Source: SHXO01 sp964523885 | GTDB taxonomy: Bacteria; Pseudomonadota; Gammaproteobacteria; Burkholderiales; SHXO01 | NCBI GenBank assembly: GCA_964523885.1 | Contig: CAZFYX010000072.1 | Span: forward strand, 1-64,000 | Reading direction: 5' to 3' | DNA: 64,000 nucleotides | Shown: positions 1 through 9,332 of the stretch, in pieces | How the letters are laid out: every line of letters begins with the position of its first letter | How positions within the stretch are numbered: the first letter of the stretch is position 1 | Notes under the pieces: generated by a model | The model's database searches: none | What the model saw: the letters and a program-made list of their open reading frames with translations, nothing else | Told to the model about the DNA's origin: nothing | Made by a program: the position numbers and the translations under genes

Positions 1-584
<584 letters not shown>

Positions 585-589
585 GGTTC

Positions 590-1000
590 AGGTGAAGAGG
601 TGAATAGGTGAAAAGGTGAATGGGGTCAGTCGTGGATCGACGATCGTAGTCGAGAGATCAGACCTGTAACCTGGTCGATGCGAGAGACGGTGGTGGATGC
701 GTCGGAGAGGTAACCGACGCGTGCCGCGATGTCGATCAATGTATCCAGCTCGGATAACGAAGCCTATGCGATGGAGAGGAACTGGCGCAGCTCTCTCGCA
801 CCACTGCGGGCGGCGCCCTCGGCGATATTGGTGGGAACTGATACGGCCGCGCGTCTCAGTTGACTAGTCAAGCCATACAGCTCGCTGGCAGGAAAGCTGC
901 CGGTGATCTGGTAGATGTGCTCGACGAGCGTCATCGCGTCCTGCCATGCGCGAAGATCGCGGTGGTTCCTCTTCACTTCTTCACCTTTTCACCTCTTAAC
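590..1000. repeat. Inverted AGGTGAA-rich repeats flanking the four-helix-bundle gene
   Basis: A 15-base sequence, AGGTGAAAAGGTGAA, occurs at 607-621 on the plus strand and again as its exact reverse complement at 980-994. Both copies sit in longer runs of AGGTGAA-like heptads (590-623 and 969-1000). They bracket the four-helix-bundle pseudogene between boxC and boxB. The inner copy supplies the purine-rich start region of that gene, and the outer copy abuts the boxB start. Read as the ends of an inserted cassette; this is an inference from position. Confidence 0.55.
626..976 (-). pseudogene. Four-helix-bundle protein (23S rRNA intervening-sequence type) broken by an amber stop
   Basis: Translation from a GTG at 976 gives MKRNHRDLRAWQDAM, then LRRAAVSVPTNIAEGAAR, the signature of the small S23-like four-helix-bundle family. 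After SIA (residue 70) an in-frame TAG appears at 764-766. The same frame then continues with family-like sequence (ASLSELDTLIDIAARVGYLS) to a TGA at 626-628. Reading through TAG would give about 116 residues, the normal family length. This is therefore a nonsense mutation rather than a short gene, unless the amber codon is suppressed. It sits between boxC and boxB, where it has no known metabolic role, and looks like an insertion. Confidence 0.7.
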
Positions 1001-2679
1001 CTAGACGCGCGTCCAGTCGAACTTCGCCTTGCTGCCGGTGCCGTAGACCTTCAGCGCGCCTTGCTCGCCGACGGCATTGGGTCGATTGAAGATCCAGTTC
1101 TGCCAGGCGGACAGGCGCGCGAAAATGCGCGTCTCCATCGTCTCCGCGCCGGTGAACCGGAGGTTCGCTTCCAGGCCAGTGAGCGCATCCGGCGAAAGGC
1201 TCGCGCGCTCCTCCACCGCCAGGCGCACCTCGTCCGCCCAGTCGATGTCATCCGGGGCGAACGTCACGAGTCCCAGTTCCTCCGCGACCGCAGCGGACAG
1301 CCGGTCGCCGATCAGCGCGTGCGCCGCCTCGACCGGCCGCTTCTCGCCGCTGAAGCGATTGGCCAGCCGCGTCTCGTGGCTCACCATCGGATAGGCGCCG
1401 AAGTTGGCTTTCGACAGGACGATGTGCGGCGCGGCGGCCTCGTCCTCCAGCAGGAGCATGTAGCTGCGGTCGGCGGCGAGCGCCAGCTCGAGCAGGGTCC
1501 CGGCGAAGCAGGAGCCTTCGTCGATGATGGCGAACAGCGTGCGCGAGGACACGTCCAGGCGTGCGAGCGTTCGCCGCAGCATGCCCTGCGTCTGCCTCAC
1601 CAACCAGTCGGCCGCATGGGCCTGCAGCTTCGCGTCCGCCTGCAGCACCGCGTCCGCATCGCCGCGGGTCTTCAGCAGCCACAGCCCGAGCTCCAGCTCG
1701 TTCGTGCGCAGCATCAGGATCGCATCGTCCAGCTCGCGCGCCATCGCCAGCGGCCACCAGGCTGCACCCGCGGCGTGGATCTGTGCGAGGTCCGCGGGCT
1801 GCTGCCCGGAGGGTGCCTGCACCGTGATCGTCGCCGTGCGCGCGGCGCGATCCACGATCACGTCCACATGCTGGTAGTGGTAGCCGCTGTCGTCGATGCG
1901 CCGCTGCAACGGCGTGAGCGCGACCCCGGGTCCGGCGCCGTTGCGGCTGCTGCGCGCGACGAGTGCCTGCACCCGCTCGTGCTGTGCCTGGGCGAACTGC
2001 TGCGGGCGGGCGGTGTGATCCACCAGTTTCCACTGCTTGGCGCGATCCGCGCGCACGCCCTCGGCCGTGCTGCAGAACACGTCGGCGAGGTCGCGCCGCA
2101 TCACCGCTTGTCGGTCAGGCGCGTGAGGCCGCCCGTGCCGGGGAGCACCCCGAGCAGCGGCACCTCGGGCAGGCTCACCGTCGAGGAGCGGTCGTCGATC
2201 ATCAGGATCTCGTCGCACGCCAGCGCGAGCTCGTAGCCGCCACCGGCGACGGTGCCGTTCACCGCGGCCAGCGAGCACAACCCCTCGTGCCGGCTGGAGT
2301 CCTCGATGCCGTTGCGGGTCTCGTTGGTGAACTTGCAGAAGTTCACCTTCCACGGATGGGTGGACTGGCCGAGCATGTAGATGTTCGCGCCCGAGCAGAA
2401 CATCCGCTCACGCGCCGAGGTGATCACCAGGCACTTCACCTGGGGGTGCTCGAAGCGGATGCGCTGGAGGGCGTCGTGCAGCTCGATGTCCACGCCCAGG
2501 TCGTAGGAGTTCAGCTTGAGCCGGTAGCCGGGCTTGATGCCGCGCTCCTCGTTGACGTTCATGGCGAGCGTCGCAACCGCGCCGTCCACCCTCAGGGTCC
2601 AGTGGGCGTAGCGGTCCGGGTGGGTGTCGTAGGTGATCAGCCCGCGCCCGGACGGCTGCTCCTGCATGACTGCACTCAT
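1001..2679 (-). CDS. boxC: 2,3-epoxybenzoyl-CoA dihydrolase (BoxC), with an apparent -1 frameshift
   Basis: BoxC is a crotonase-fold enzyme that opens the benzoyl-CoA epoxide ring with two water molecules, giving formate and a C6 semialdehyde-CoA. The ATG at 2679 starts MSAVMQEQPSGRGLITYDTH and runs through NGTVAGGGYELALACDE and GVLPGTGGLTRLTDKR to a TGA at 2101-2103. The rest of the protein (VMRRDLADVF onward, ending FDWTRV at 1001) follows directly in the -1 frame. Joined, the product is about 560 residues, the expected BoxC length. The junction reads CGGTGATG, and one added G (CGG GTG ATG) restores the frame. A sequencing or assembly error in a G run, or a recent mutation, are the simplest explanations. 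The start overlaps the boxR stop as ATGA. Confidence 0.85.
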
Positions 2680-3587
2680 CGCGTTCTCCTCTCTCCGGCC
2701 GGCTTCAGCGCCCGCTTCAGGTCCCGCAAACTCTGCTCCACCGTGCGGCCGGCGGTGTCGACCACGACGTCGGCCTGCCCGTAGAGGCGCTCCCGCCCCT
2801 CCAGGATGTGCCGCAGGTCTGCCATGGCCTCGGGGTTGTTCGCCATCGGCCGCGTGTCGCCCTGGGCGATCACGCGCGCCATGTGTTCCTCCGGTGCGGC
2901 CTTCAGCCACACCGTGGTGCAAGTGTCGAGCAGCAGCTCGAAGGTGCCCGGCTCCGAGACGATGCTGCCGCCGGTGGCGATCACGCACCGGTCGTGCCGC
3001 TCGAGCACCTTCTCCAGGCAGCGGCGCTCGTAGCGGCGGTAGCCGCCCTGGCCGTACAGCAGGAACACCTCAGAGAGGCTGGTGCCGGCCTCGCGCTCGA
3101 TCTCGCGATCCAGCTCGACGAACGGCACGCCCAGTGCGTCGGCGAGGCGCTCGCCGAGGGTCGACTTGCCGGCGCCGCGCAGGCCGATCAGGGCGACGCG
3201 TGCCTTGTCTGCGCCGCCGTCCTGTTCCAGCTCGAGGGTGAGCCGCTTGCGGATCTCGGTAAGCCGATGCTCGGGGATGCGTTGGAGCAGCTGCTCGATC
3301 AGGGTGCGCTCGACCGAGCGCTCCTCGCCGGCACGCATGAGATCCTCGACCGGCAGCGAGAGTGCGGCCGCGATCTGGCGCAGCACCAGCACCGAAGCGT
3401 TGCCGCGCCCGGACTCGAGCTCGGCCAGGTAGCGCTCCGACACGCCGGAGGCCTCGGCGAGCACGCGCCGGCTCATGCCGCGCCGGGCGCGGGCGTCGCG
3501 CACGCGTTCGCCGAGCCCGTGCAGGAAGTCGTCGTGTTCCTGCCCCGCGCGGTCGGGTGCGGGGCGGATGGCAGTCTGCGCGTTCAT
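2676..3587 (-). CDS. boxR: BoxR: XRE-type regulator fused to a shikimate-kinase-like domain
   Basis: Transcriptional regulator of the box genes; in studied bacteria BoxR is a repressor released by benzoyl-CoA. The N-terminal part (about residues 25-80) is a helix-turn-helix of the XRE type, including SGVSERYLAELESGRGNAS. After a linker, residues from about 130 form a shikimate-kinase-like domain with the P-loop GLRGAGKST and ATGGSIV. This architecture and length (303 aa) are diagnostic of BoxR. Its TGA overlaps the boxC ATG by four bases, so the two are probably translationally coupled. A TGCA-N6-TGCT motif overlaps its own start codon, which suggests autoregulation. Confidence 0.93.
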   Translation of the reverse strand: MNAQTAIRPAPDRAGQEHDDFLHGLGERVRDARARRGMSRRVLAEASGVSERYLAELESGRGNASVLVLRQIAAALSLPVEDLMRAGEERSVERTLIEQLLQRIPEHRLTEIRKRLTLELEQDGGADKARVALIGLRGAGKSTLGERLADALGVPFVELDREIEREAGTSLSEVFLLYGQGGYRRYERRCLEKVLERHDRCVIATGGSIVSEPGTFELLLDTCTTVWLKAAPEEHMARVIAQGDTRPMANNPEAMADLRHILEGRERLYGQADVVVDTAGRTVEQSLRDLKRALKPAGERRTR

Positions 3588-3631
3588 GCAATATAGTGCT
3601 TAACAGGAAACATGAGATGCACTATAATGCA
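3587..3631. promoter_or_regulatory. Divergent boxR/flavodoxin promoter with two BoxR-type operators
   Basis: BoxR operators are described as TGCA-N6-TGCA. An exact copy, TGCACTATAATGCA, lies at 3618-3631 and contains a consensus -10 hexamer TATAAT (3623-3628) reading toward the plus-strand flavodoxin. A near copy, TGCAATATAGTGCT, lies at 3587-3600, overlaps the boxR start codon, and contains TATATT on the minus strand. The two sites are 31 bases apart start to start, about three helical turns. Binding would cover both promoters. The function is inferred from motif and position. Confidence 0.7.
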
Positions 3632-3670
3632 CGTCGTCGCGTTCGTCCACCCCACCCGGAAACCCCGGCC

Positions 3671-4147
3671 ATGGCGCTCGATCTCACCATCCTCGTCGGA
3701 ACCATGACCGGCACCGCCCAGAGCGTGGCGCAGGAGCTCGAGCTGCGGCTCGACGATGGCGACACGCGGGCCCGCGCTATCCTCATGGACGATCTGGGCC
3801 CGGGGGCGTTCGCCGGCGGTGGCCTGTTCCTGATCTGCACCTCCACCTACGGCCAGGGCGACGTGCCCGACAACGCGAAGAAGCTCTACGACGCGCTGCT
3901 TGCCCAGCGGCCGGACCTGACCAACGTGCAGTACGGCGTGATCGCGCTCGGGGATCGCACCTACATGGACACCTTCTGCAACGGCGGGCGCCGCTTCGAC
4001 GCCATCCTGGGCGAGCTGGGCGCACAGCGGATCGGCGAGGTCCTGCTGCACGACGCGAGCGCGGGCACCATGCCCGAGGAAGTCGCGTCGGAGTGGATCG
4101 ACGGCTGGATCGCGCTGTGCCGGGCACGCAGCGTGTCGACCGCCTGA
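3671..4147 (+). CDS. Flavodoxin-domain protein (MioC-like)
   Basis: Small FMN-binding electron carrier of 158 residues. The N-terminus MALDLTILVGTMTGTAQSVA contains the phosphate-binding loop GTMTGTA; the later segments CTSTYGQGDVPDNAK and LGDRTYMDTFCNGG match the two flavin-contacting loops of flavodoxins. No signal peptide or membrane segment is seen. It is divergent from boxR and shares the operator region, so it may be expressed with benzoate catabolism and feed electrons to an oxygenase; that link is inference. The ATG at 3671 is chosen because the flavodoxin fold begins there, although the frame is open upstream. Confidence 0.8.
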   Translation: MALDLTILVGTMTGTAQSVAQELELRLDDGDTRARAILMDDLGPGAFAGGGLFLICTSTYGQGDVPDNAKKLYDALLAQRPDLTNVQYGVIALGDRTYMDTFCNGGRRFDAILGELGAQRIGEVLLHDASAGTMPEEVASEWIDGWIALCRARSVSTA

Positions 4148-4220
4148 GGGCGTCCGGCGGCCCCGCAGACGGTATAGTTGCCCCACAAGAAAAACAGCAC
4201 AGACCGAGAGAGGAGCGACC

Positions 4221-5801
4221 GTGGCACTCATGAGCCGGGCCGACCACCGCGTCAGCCCGCCGATCATCGACATCCCGCGCCAGTACAACGCGGCGCACGA
4301 CCTGATCGAGCGAAACCTCGTTGCGGGGCGCGCCGGCAAGGTCGCCTACATCGACGATGCCGGCCGCACCACTTATGGCGAGCTCGCCGAGCGGGTGAAC
4401 CGTGCTGCGAATGCGCTCACCGGGCTCGGCCTGGAGATGGAGCAGCGCATCCTCGTCGCGCACCACGACACGGTCGACTGGCCCAGCGTGTTCCTCGGCG
4501 CGATCAAGGCCGGCATCGTGCCGATCGCTGCGAACACGCTGCTCACCACCGACGACTATCGCTTCATGCTCGAGGACAGCCGGGCCCGCGCGCTGGTGGT
4601 GTCCGAAGCGCTGCTGCCGGCGTTCGAGCCGCTGCTGGGCAAGCTGCCGTTCCTGCGGCACGTGATCGTGTCCGGCAAGGATGCACATGGGCACCTGCAT
4701 CTGCAGGCGCTGATGGCGAAGGCGGATGCGAAGTTCGAGACCGCGCCGACGACGCGCGACGACATCTGCTTCTGGGGCTACTCGTCCGGCTCCACCGGCA
4801 CGCCCAAGGGGACGGTGCACATCCAGTCGAGCCTGATCCAGACCGCCGAGCTCTACGCGCGTCCCGTGCTGGGCATCCGCGAGGACGATGTGGTGTTCTC
4901 GGCCGCGAAGCTGTTCTTCGCCTACGGGCTGGGGAACGCGCTGACGTTTCCGCTGGCAGTGGGCGCCACGGCAGTCCTCATGGCGGAACGACCCACACCG
5001 GCGTCGGTCATCAAGCGGCTGCGCGAGCACCGCGCGACCATCTTTTACGGCGTGCCGACGCTGTACGGACTGATGCTCGCGAGCCCGGAGCTGCCCGCCC
5101 GCGGCGAGCTCGCGCTGCGCCTGTGCACCTCCGCGGGCGAGGCATTGCCTGCGGACCTCGGCCGGCGCTGGACCGAGCGTTTCGGCATCGAGATCCTCGA
5201 CGGCATCGGCTCGACCGAGATGCTGCACATCTTCCTGTCCAACCGGCCGGGCGAGGTGCACTACGGCACCACCGGCAAGCCGGTGCCCGGCTACAGCATC
5301 CGCCTGGTGGATGATCACGGCAAGGACGTCGGGCCGAACGAGCTGGGCGACCTGCACATCGGCGGTCCCACCAGCGCGATCCAGTACTGGAACAACCGGG
5401 AGCGCTCGCTGAGCACGTTCGTGGGCGGCTGGACCCGGGCCGGCGACAAGTACAGCGTCGACGAGGACGGCTACTACACCTACGGCGGACGCTCCGACGA
5501 CATGCTCAAGGTGAGCGGCATGTACGTCTCGCCGTTCGAGGTCGAGGCCGCGCTGGTCACGCACCCCGACGTGCTGGAGGCCGCGGTAATCGGGGCGCCC
5601 GACGAGCAGGCCCTGATCAAGCCGAAGGCGTTCGTCGTGCTGAAGCCCGGCGTGACGGCATCGCCGGCGCTGAACGAGGCGCTCAAGCAGCACGTCAAGG
5701 ACCGCCTCGCGCCCTTCAAGTACCCGCGCTGGATCGAGTTCGTGCCCGACCTGCCGAAGACCGCGACCGGCAAGATCCAGCGCTTCAAGCTGCGCGGGTA
5801 G
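4221..5801 (+). CDS. bclA: Benzoate-CoA ligase
   Basis: Activates benzoate to benzoyl-CoA with ATP and CoA, the entry step to the box pathway. It is a 526-residue member of the adenylate-forming family with YSSGSTGTPKGTVH (phosphate loop, about residue 186), FAYGLGNALTFPL, GSTEMLHIFLSN and the C-terminal catalytic lysine motif PKTATGKIQR (about residue 511). The FAYG and GSTEMLHIF segments are typical of benzoate-type ligases. It starts with GTG at 4221, preceded by AGGAG. It runs parallel to the flavodoxin and just ahead of an alpha/beta hydrolase, probably as one unit. A second benzoate-ligase-like domain occurs at 35117-37894 as part of a fusion. Confidence 0.93.
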   Translation: MALMSRADHRVSPPIIDIPRQYNAAHDLIERNLVAGRAGKVAYIDDAGRTTYGELAERVNRAANALTGLGLEMEQRILVAHHDTVDWPSVFLGAIKAGIVPIAANTLLTTDDYRFMLEDSRARALVVSEALLPAFEPLLGKLPFLRHVIVSGKDAHGHLHLQALMAKADAKFETAPTTRDDICFWGYSSGSTGTPKGTVHIQSSLIQTAELYARPVLGIREDDVVFSAAKLFFAYGLGNALTFPLAVGATAVLMAERPTPASVIKRLREHRATIFYGVPTLYGLMLASPELPARGELALRLCTSAGEALPADLGRRWTERFGIEILDGIGSTEMLHIFLSNRPGEVHYGTTGKPVPGYSIRLVDDHGKDVGPNELGDLHIGGPTSAIQYWNNRERSLSTFVGGWTRAGDKYSVDEDGYYTYGGRSDDMLKVSGMYVSPFEVEAALVTHPDVLEAAVIGAPDEQALIKPKAFVVLKPGVTASPALNEALKQHVKDRLAPFKYPRWIEFVPDLPKTATGKIQRFKLRG

Positions 5802-5808
5802 GCCAGGC

Positions 5809-6618
5809 ATGACGGGCAGCGCCGCGACGGCCGGCAGCCACGAGCCCTCGTTCCTGCAGGCCGGAGGTCACCGGCTGGAGTACCACTGGGTGCGGCCGGC
5901 AGGCGCGCGCGGGCACCCGGAGCGCCCGGTGCTGGTGTTCCTGCACGAAGGGCTCGGCTCGGCGGCACTCTGGAAGACCTTCCCCGATCGCGTCGCCGAA
6001 GCCACCGGCTGCCCGGCACTGGTGTTCTCGCGCTACGGCTACGGCAGGTCAGACGGGCTCACCGCGCCGCGCGCGGTCGACTACATGCATCGCGAGGCGC
6101 TCGAGGTGCTGCCAGAGGTGCTCGCGCAACTCGGCGTGGCCGACCCGATCCTCGTCGGCCACAGCGACGGCGGATCGATCTCGCTGATCCACGCGGGCGC
6201 GGGCAGGTGGCCGGTGCGCGGCATCGTGGCGATGGCCCCGCATGTCTTCGTCGAGCAACTCACCGTCGACAGCATCGCGCAGGCGAAGGTGACATTCGAG
6301 ACCACCGACCTGGCGCAGAAGCTCGGGCGTTACCACGACGATCCCGTCGCCACGTTCCGCGGGTGGAACGACATCTGGCTGCATCCGGACTTCCTGCACT
6401 GGAACATCGAGTCGTACCTGCCGGGGATCGCCTGCCCGGTGCTGCTGATCCAGGGCGCTGATGACCAGTACGGCACACTGGCGCAGATCGATGCGATCGC
6501 GCGGCAGGTGCGCGGACCGGTCGAGCAGGCGATCCTGCCTCGCTGCGGGCATTCGCCGCACGTGGACCAGAAGGAGGCGACGTTGGAGGCGATGGCGGCG
6601 TTCGTCAACCGGCTGTAA
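5809..6618 (+). CDS. Alpha/beta-fold hydrolase of the box gene cluster
   Basis: A 269-residue soluble alpha/beta hydrolase with a nucleophile elbow GHSDGG (about residue 117), an oxyanion region FLHEGLGSAALW, a probable acid in QGADDQYG and the catalytic histidine in CGHSPH. It begins eight bases after the ligase stop and is likely co-transcribed. Hydrolases of this kind often accompany benzoyl-CoA genes, perhaps as thioesterases that clear dead-end CoA esters, but the substrate cannot be read from the sequence. No export signal is visible. Confidence 0.8.
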   Translation: MTGSAATAGSHEPSFLQAGGHRLEYHWVRPAGARGHPERPVLVFLHEGLGSAALWKTFPDRVAEATGCPALVFSRYGYGRSDGLTAPRAVDYMHREALEVLPEVLAQLGVADPILVGHSDGGSISLIHAGAGRWPVRGIVAMAPHVFVEQLTVDSIAQAKVTFETTDLAQKLGRYHDDPVATFRGWNDIWLHPDFLHWNIESYLPGIACPVLLIQGADDQYGTLAQIDAIARQVRGPVEQAILPRCGHSPHVDQKEATLEAMAAFVNRL

Positions 6619-6668
6619 GCTCGTCGGCTGGACGGCTGCATTGTGACGGCCGGCCGATTCGCACCATC

Positions 6669-9179
6669 GTGGCACCCGGCATGCCGCCCATCTCCCTCCT
6701 TCTCGCGCCCCTCTGGCAGAACCGCGGACGCATGCTCGTCGCAGTGCTGGCGATCGGCCTGGGGGTCGCGCTCGGCTACGCGATACAGCTGATCAACCGC
6801 GCCGCGGTCGGCGAGTTCACGCATGCGCTGCAGACTTTCGCCGGGCAGGCCGACCTGACCGTACGCGGGCCGCGCTCCGGGTTCGACGAGCGGCTCTATC
6901 CGCAGATCGCGCGCCTGCCGGAGGTCGCGGTGGCCAGTCCGATGCTCGAGGTGCAGGCAGAGCTCTCCGGTCAGGACGATCCGTTGCGCGTCGTCGGCAT
7001 CGACGTCTTCCGCGCCGCGCAGATCCAGCCGCTCCTGCTGCCCGAGAGCGGTGACTTCCTCGACCTGCTGCGCGGGGACGCGGTGTTCCTGAGCGGTGCG
7101 GCGCGGGAGTGGCTGAAGGCGGAGGTCGGCGACAGCATCGCCGTCCAGGTCGGCCTGGAGGAGGTGAAGCTGCGCGTCGCCGGGTGGCTGCCGTCCGGCG
7201 CCACGCGCTCGCGGCTGGCGGTGATGGACATCGCCGGCGTACAGCGGATGCTCGACCGGCAGGGCCGCCTCACGCGCATCGACGTGCGGCTGCGGCCTGG
7301 TGTCGCGCTGGAACCGGTGCAGCAAGCGTTGCAGGCGATGCTGCCGCCGGGCGTTGTGGTCGAGCGCCCGGACTCGGGGCTGCGGACCTCGGCCAACATG
7401 ACCCGTGCGTATCGGGTCAACCTCAACGTGCTCGCGCTGGTCGCGCTGTTCACCGGCGGGCTGCTGGTGTTCTCCACCCAGGCGCTGTCGGTGGTGCGGC
7501 GCCGGGCGCAACTGGCGTTGCTGCGGGTCGTCGGCGTGACGCGGCGTGGCCTGGTCGGGCTGCTGGTCATGGAAGGCGCCCTCGTGGGCGCTGCCGGTTC
7601 GCTGCTCGGCCTGGTGCTCGGGTATGTGATAGCGGCCGCGGTGCTGCAGTTCGTCGGCGCGGATCTTGGAGCAGGCCAGTTCCGCGGGCTCACGGCGACA
7701 CCGCGCGTCGAACCGACCGGGGCCGCAGTCTTCTTTCTGCTCGGCGTCGGTGCTGCGTTGCTCGGCAGCCTGTTCCCGGCGCTGGAAGCGGCGCGTGCCG
7801 AGCCCGCACGGGCGCTCAAGGCGGGGGACGATGTGCGCGTGTTCGCGCGGCTCGGTTCGCCCTGGCCGGGCCTGGCAGTGCTGGCGCTGGGCGCGCTGCT
7901 GACGCGCTTGCCTGCCGTCGATGGTCTTCCGCTCTGGGGCTACATCGCCATCGCGCTGCTCCTGGTCGGGACGATCATGCTGATGCCGCGCGTGATGATG
8001 CTGCTGCTGCGCGCGCTGCCGCGAGCGCCCGCAACGTCATTGCGCCTTGCGCATTCACAGCTGGTCAACGCACCGGGGCCTGCGACCACCAGCCTGGCAG
8101 CGATCGTCGCTGCGGTCGGCCTGACCGTCTCGATGGCGATCATGGTCGCGTCCTTCCGCCAGTCCGTGGAGGACTGGCTCTACCAGATCCTTCCGGCAGA
8201 CCTCTACATCCGCGCCGGGGCAGCTGGCGACACGGGCTACCTGTCGCTTTCGGACCAGCAGATGATCCGCGACCTGCGTGGTGTGGATCGCATCAGTTTC
8301 CTGCGTACCCTGCAGATCGTGCTGGATCCGGCGCGCGCCCCGGTGACGGTGATCATTCGCGATCTGTCCTCGGGCACGGTCAACGAGCTGCTGCCCTTCG
8401 TGGGCGAGCAGCGCGAAGTGGCGTCGGGCGACCCAGCCCCCGCATGGGTCAGCGAGGCCATGCTGGACCTCTACGGGTGGCGTGTCGGGCAGCAGATCGA
8501 GCTGCCGCTACAGGGGCGTGCGCTGCGCTTCACGGTGGCAGGGGTATGGCGTGACTACGCACGCCAGAACGGCGCGGTCGTGATCGAGCGTGCGCCGTAC
8601 GTCGCTGCCACGGGCGATGCGACCGTGACCGACGCGGGGTTGTGGCTGCGGCCCGGCGTGACGGCCACGGACGTGAGCGCGCGCCTGCGCGCGTCGTTGC
8701 CCGGCGCCGAGCGCCTGGAGATCGCGCAGCCGGCGGAGATCCGCGCGCTGAGCCTGCAGATCTTCGACCGCTCCTTCGCCGCCACGTACGCGCTGGAGGC
8801 TGCCGCCATCGTCATCGGCCTGTTCGGCTTGTCCAGCAGCCTTGCCAGCCGGGTGCTGGCGCGCCGGCGCGAACTGGGCATGTTGCGGCACATCGGCATG
8901 ACGCGGGGACAGGTGTCGGCGATGCTCACGGCAGAGGGCGCGCTCACCGGCGCCGTGGGTCTTGCGGTGGGCCTGCTGCTCGGCTGGCTGATCAGCCTGG
9001 TCCTCATACACGTCGTGAACCGGCAGTCGTTCCACTGGGGGATGGCGTTGCACATTCCGTGGCTGGGACTGCTCGGCTTCGGCGCGTGCATGCTGCTGCT
9101 CGCGATACTGGCAGCGGCGTGGACCAGCCGGCAGGCGATGCGGGGCGATGTGGTGCACGCGGTCCGGGAGGACTGGTAG
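6669..9179 (+). CDS. FtsX-family ABC transporter permease
   Basis: An 836-residue inner-membrane permease with the duplicated MacB/FtsX plan: an N-terminal membrane segment (LVAVLAIGLGVALGYAI), a large periplasmic domain, a first FtsX block around residues 250-390, a central membrane pair, a second periplasmic domain and a final FtsX block around 690-830 that ends in a short cytoplasmic tail. Such permeases work with a cytoplasmic ATPase in lipoprotein or lipid export. No ATPase gene lies next to it; the upstream neighbour is the box hydrolase. The following NTF2-like and AttH-like genes may be its partners, as AttH-type lipocalins often follow FtsX permeases. Confidence 0.85.
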   Translation: MAPGMPPISLLLAPLWQNRGRMLVAVLAIGLGVALGYAIQLINRAAVGEFTHALQTFAGQADLTVRGPRSGFDERLYPQIARLPEVAVASPMLEVQAELSGQDDPLRVVGIDVFRAAQIQPLLLPESGDFLDLLRGDAVFLSGAAREWLKAEVGDSIAVQVGLEEVKLRVAGWLPSGATRSRLAVMDIAGVQRMLDRQGRLTRIDVRLRPGVALEPVQQALQAMLPPGVVVERPDSGLRTSANMTRAYRVNLNVLALVALFTGGLLVFSTQALSVVRRRAQLALLRVVGVTRRGLVGLLVMEGALVGAAGSLLGLVLGYVIAAAVLQFVGADLGAGQFRGLTATPRVEPTGAAVFFLLGVGAALLGSLFPALEAARAEPARALKAGDDVRVFARLGSPWPGLAVLALGALLTRLPAVDGLPLWGYIAIALLLVGTIMLMPRVMMLLLRALPRAPATSLRLAHSQLVNAPGPATTSLAAIVAAVGLTVSMAIMVASFRQSVEDWLYQILPADLYIRAGAAGDTGYLSLSDQQMIRDLRGVDRISFLRTLQIVLDPARAPVTVIIRDLSSGTVNELLPFVGEQREVASGDPAPAWVSEAMLDLYGWRVGQQIELPLQGRALRFTVAGVWRDYARQNGAVVIERAPYVAATGDATVTDAGLWLRPGVTATDVSARLRASLPGAERLEIAQPAEIRALSLQIFDRSFAATYALEAAAIVIGLFGLSSSLASRVLARRRELGMLRHIGMTRGQVSAMLTAEGALTGAVGLAVGLLLGWLISLVLIHVVNRQSFHWGMALHIPWLGLLGFGACMLLLAILAAAWTSRQAMRGDVVHAVREDW

Positions 9180-9332
9180 CGGTCGCATCGGTCTCGCGGG
9201 ATTTCCGTCCCGAGCTTGAACGTTTGCGCCGCTCGTCACCGGCATGCTGAGTCACCGTCACCACCAATGGCCAGAGACAGGGTAAGGAGGTGACGCCAAC
9301 GGGGCGGTCGCTCTGTCTGCGCTGCGCGCGCC

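Noticed and set aside
860..2236. Long plus-strand open frames opposite boxC
   Set aside because: High-GC shadow frames; the minus-strand BoxC sequence explains the region and the products are Arg/Pro/His-rich without family resemblance.
3783..5810. 675-codon minus-strand frame opposite benzoate-CoA ligase
   Set aside because: Antisense shadow of a clear ligase gene; no domain is recognisable in it.
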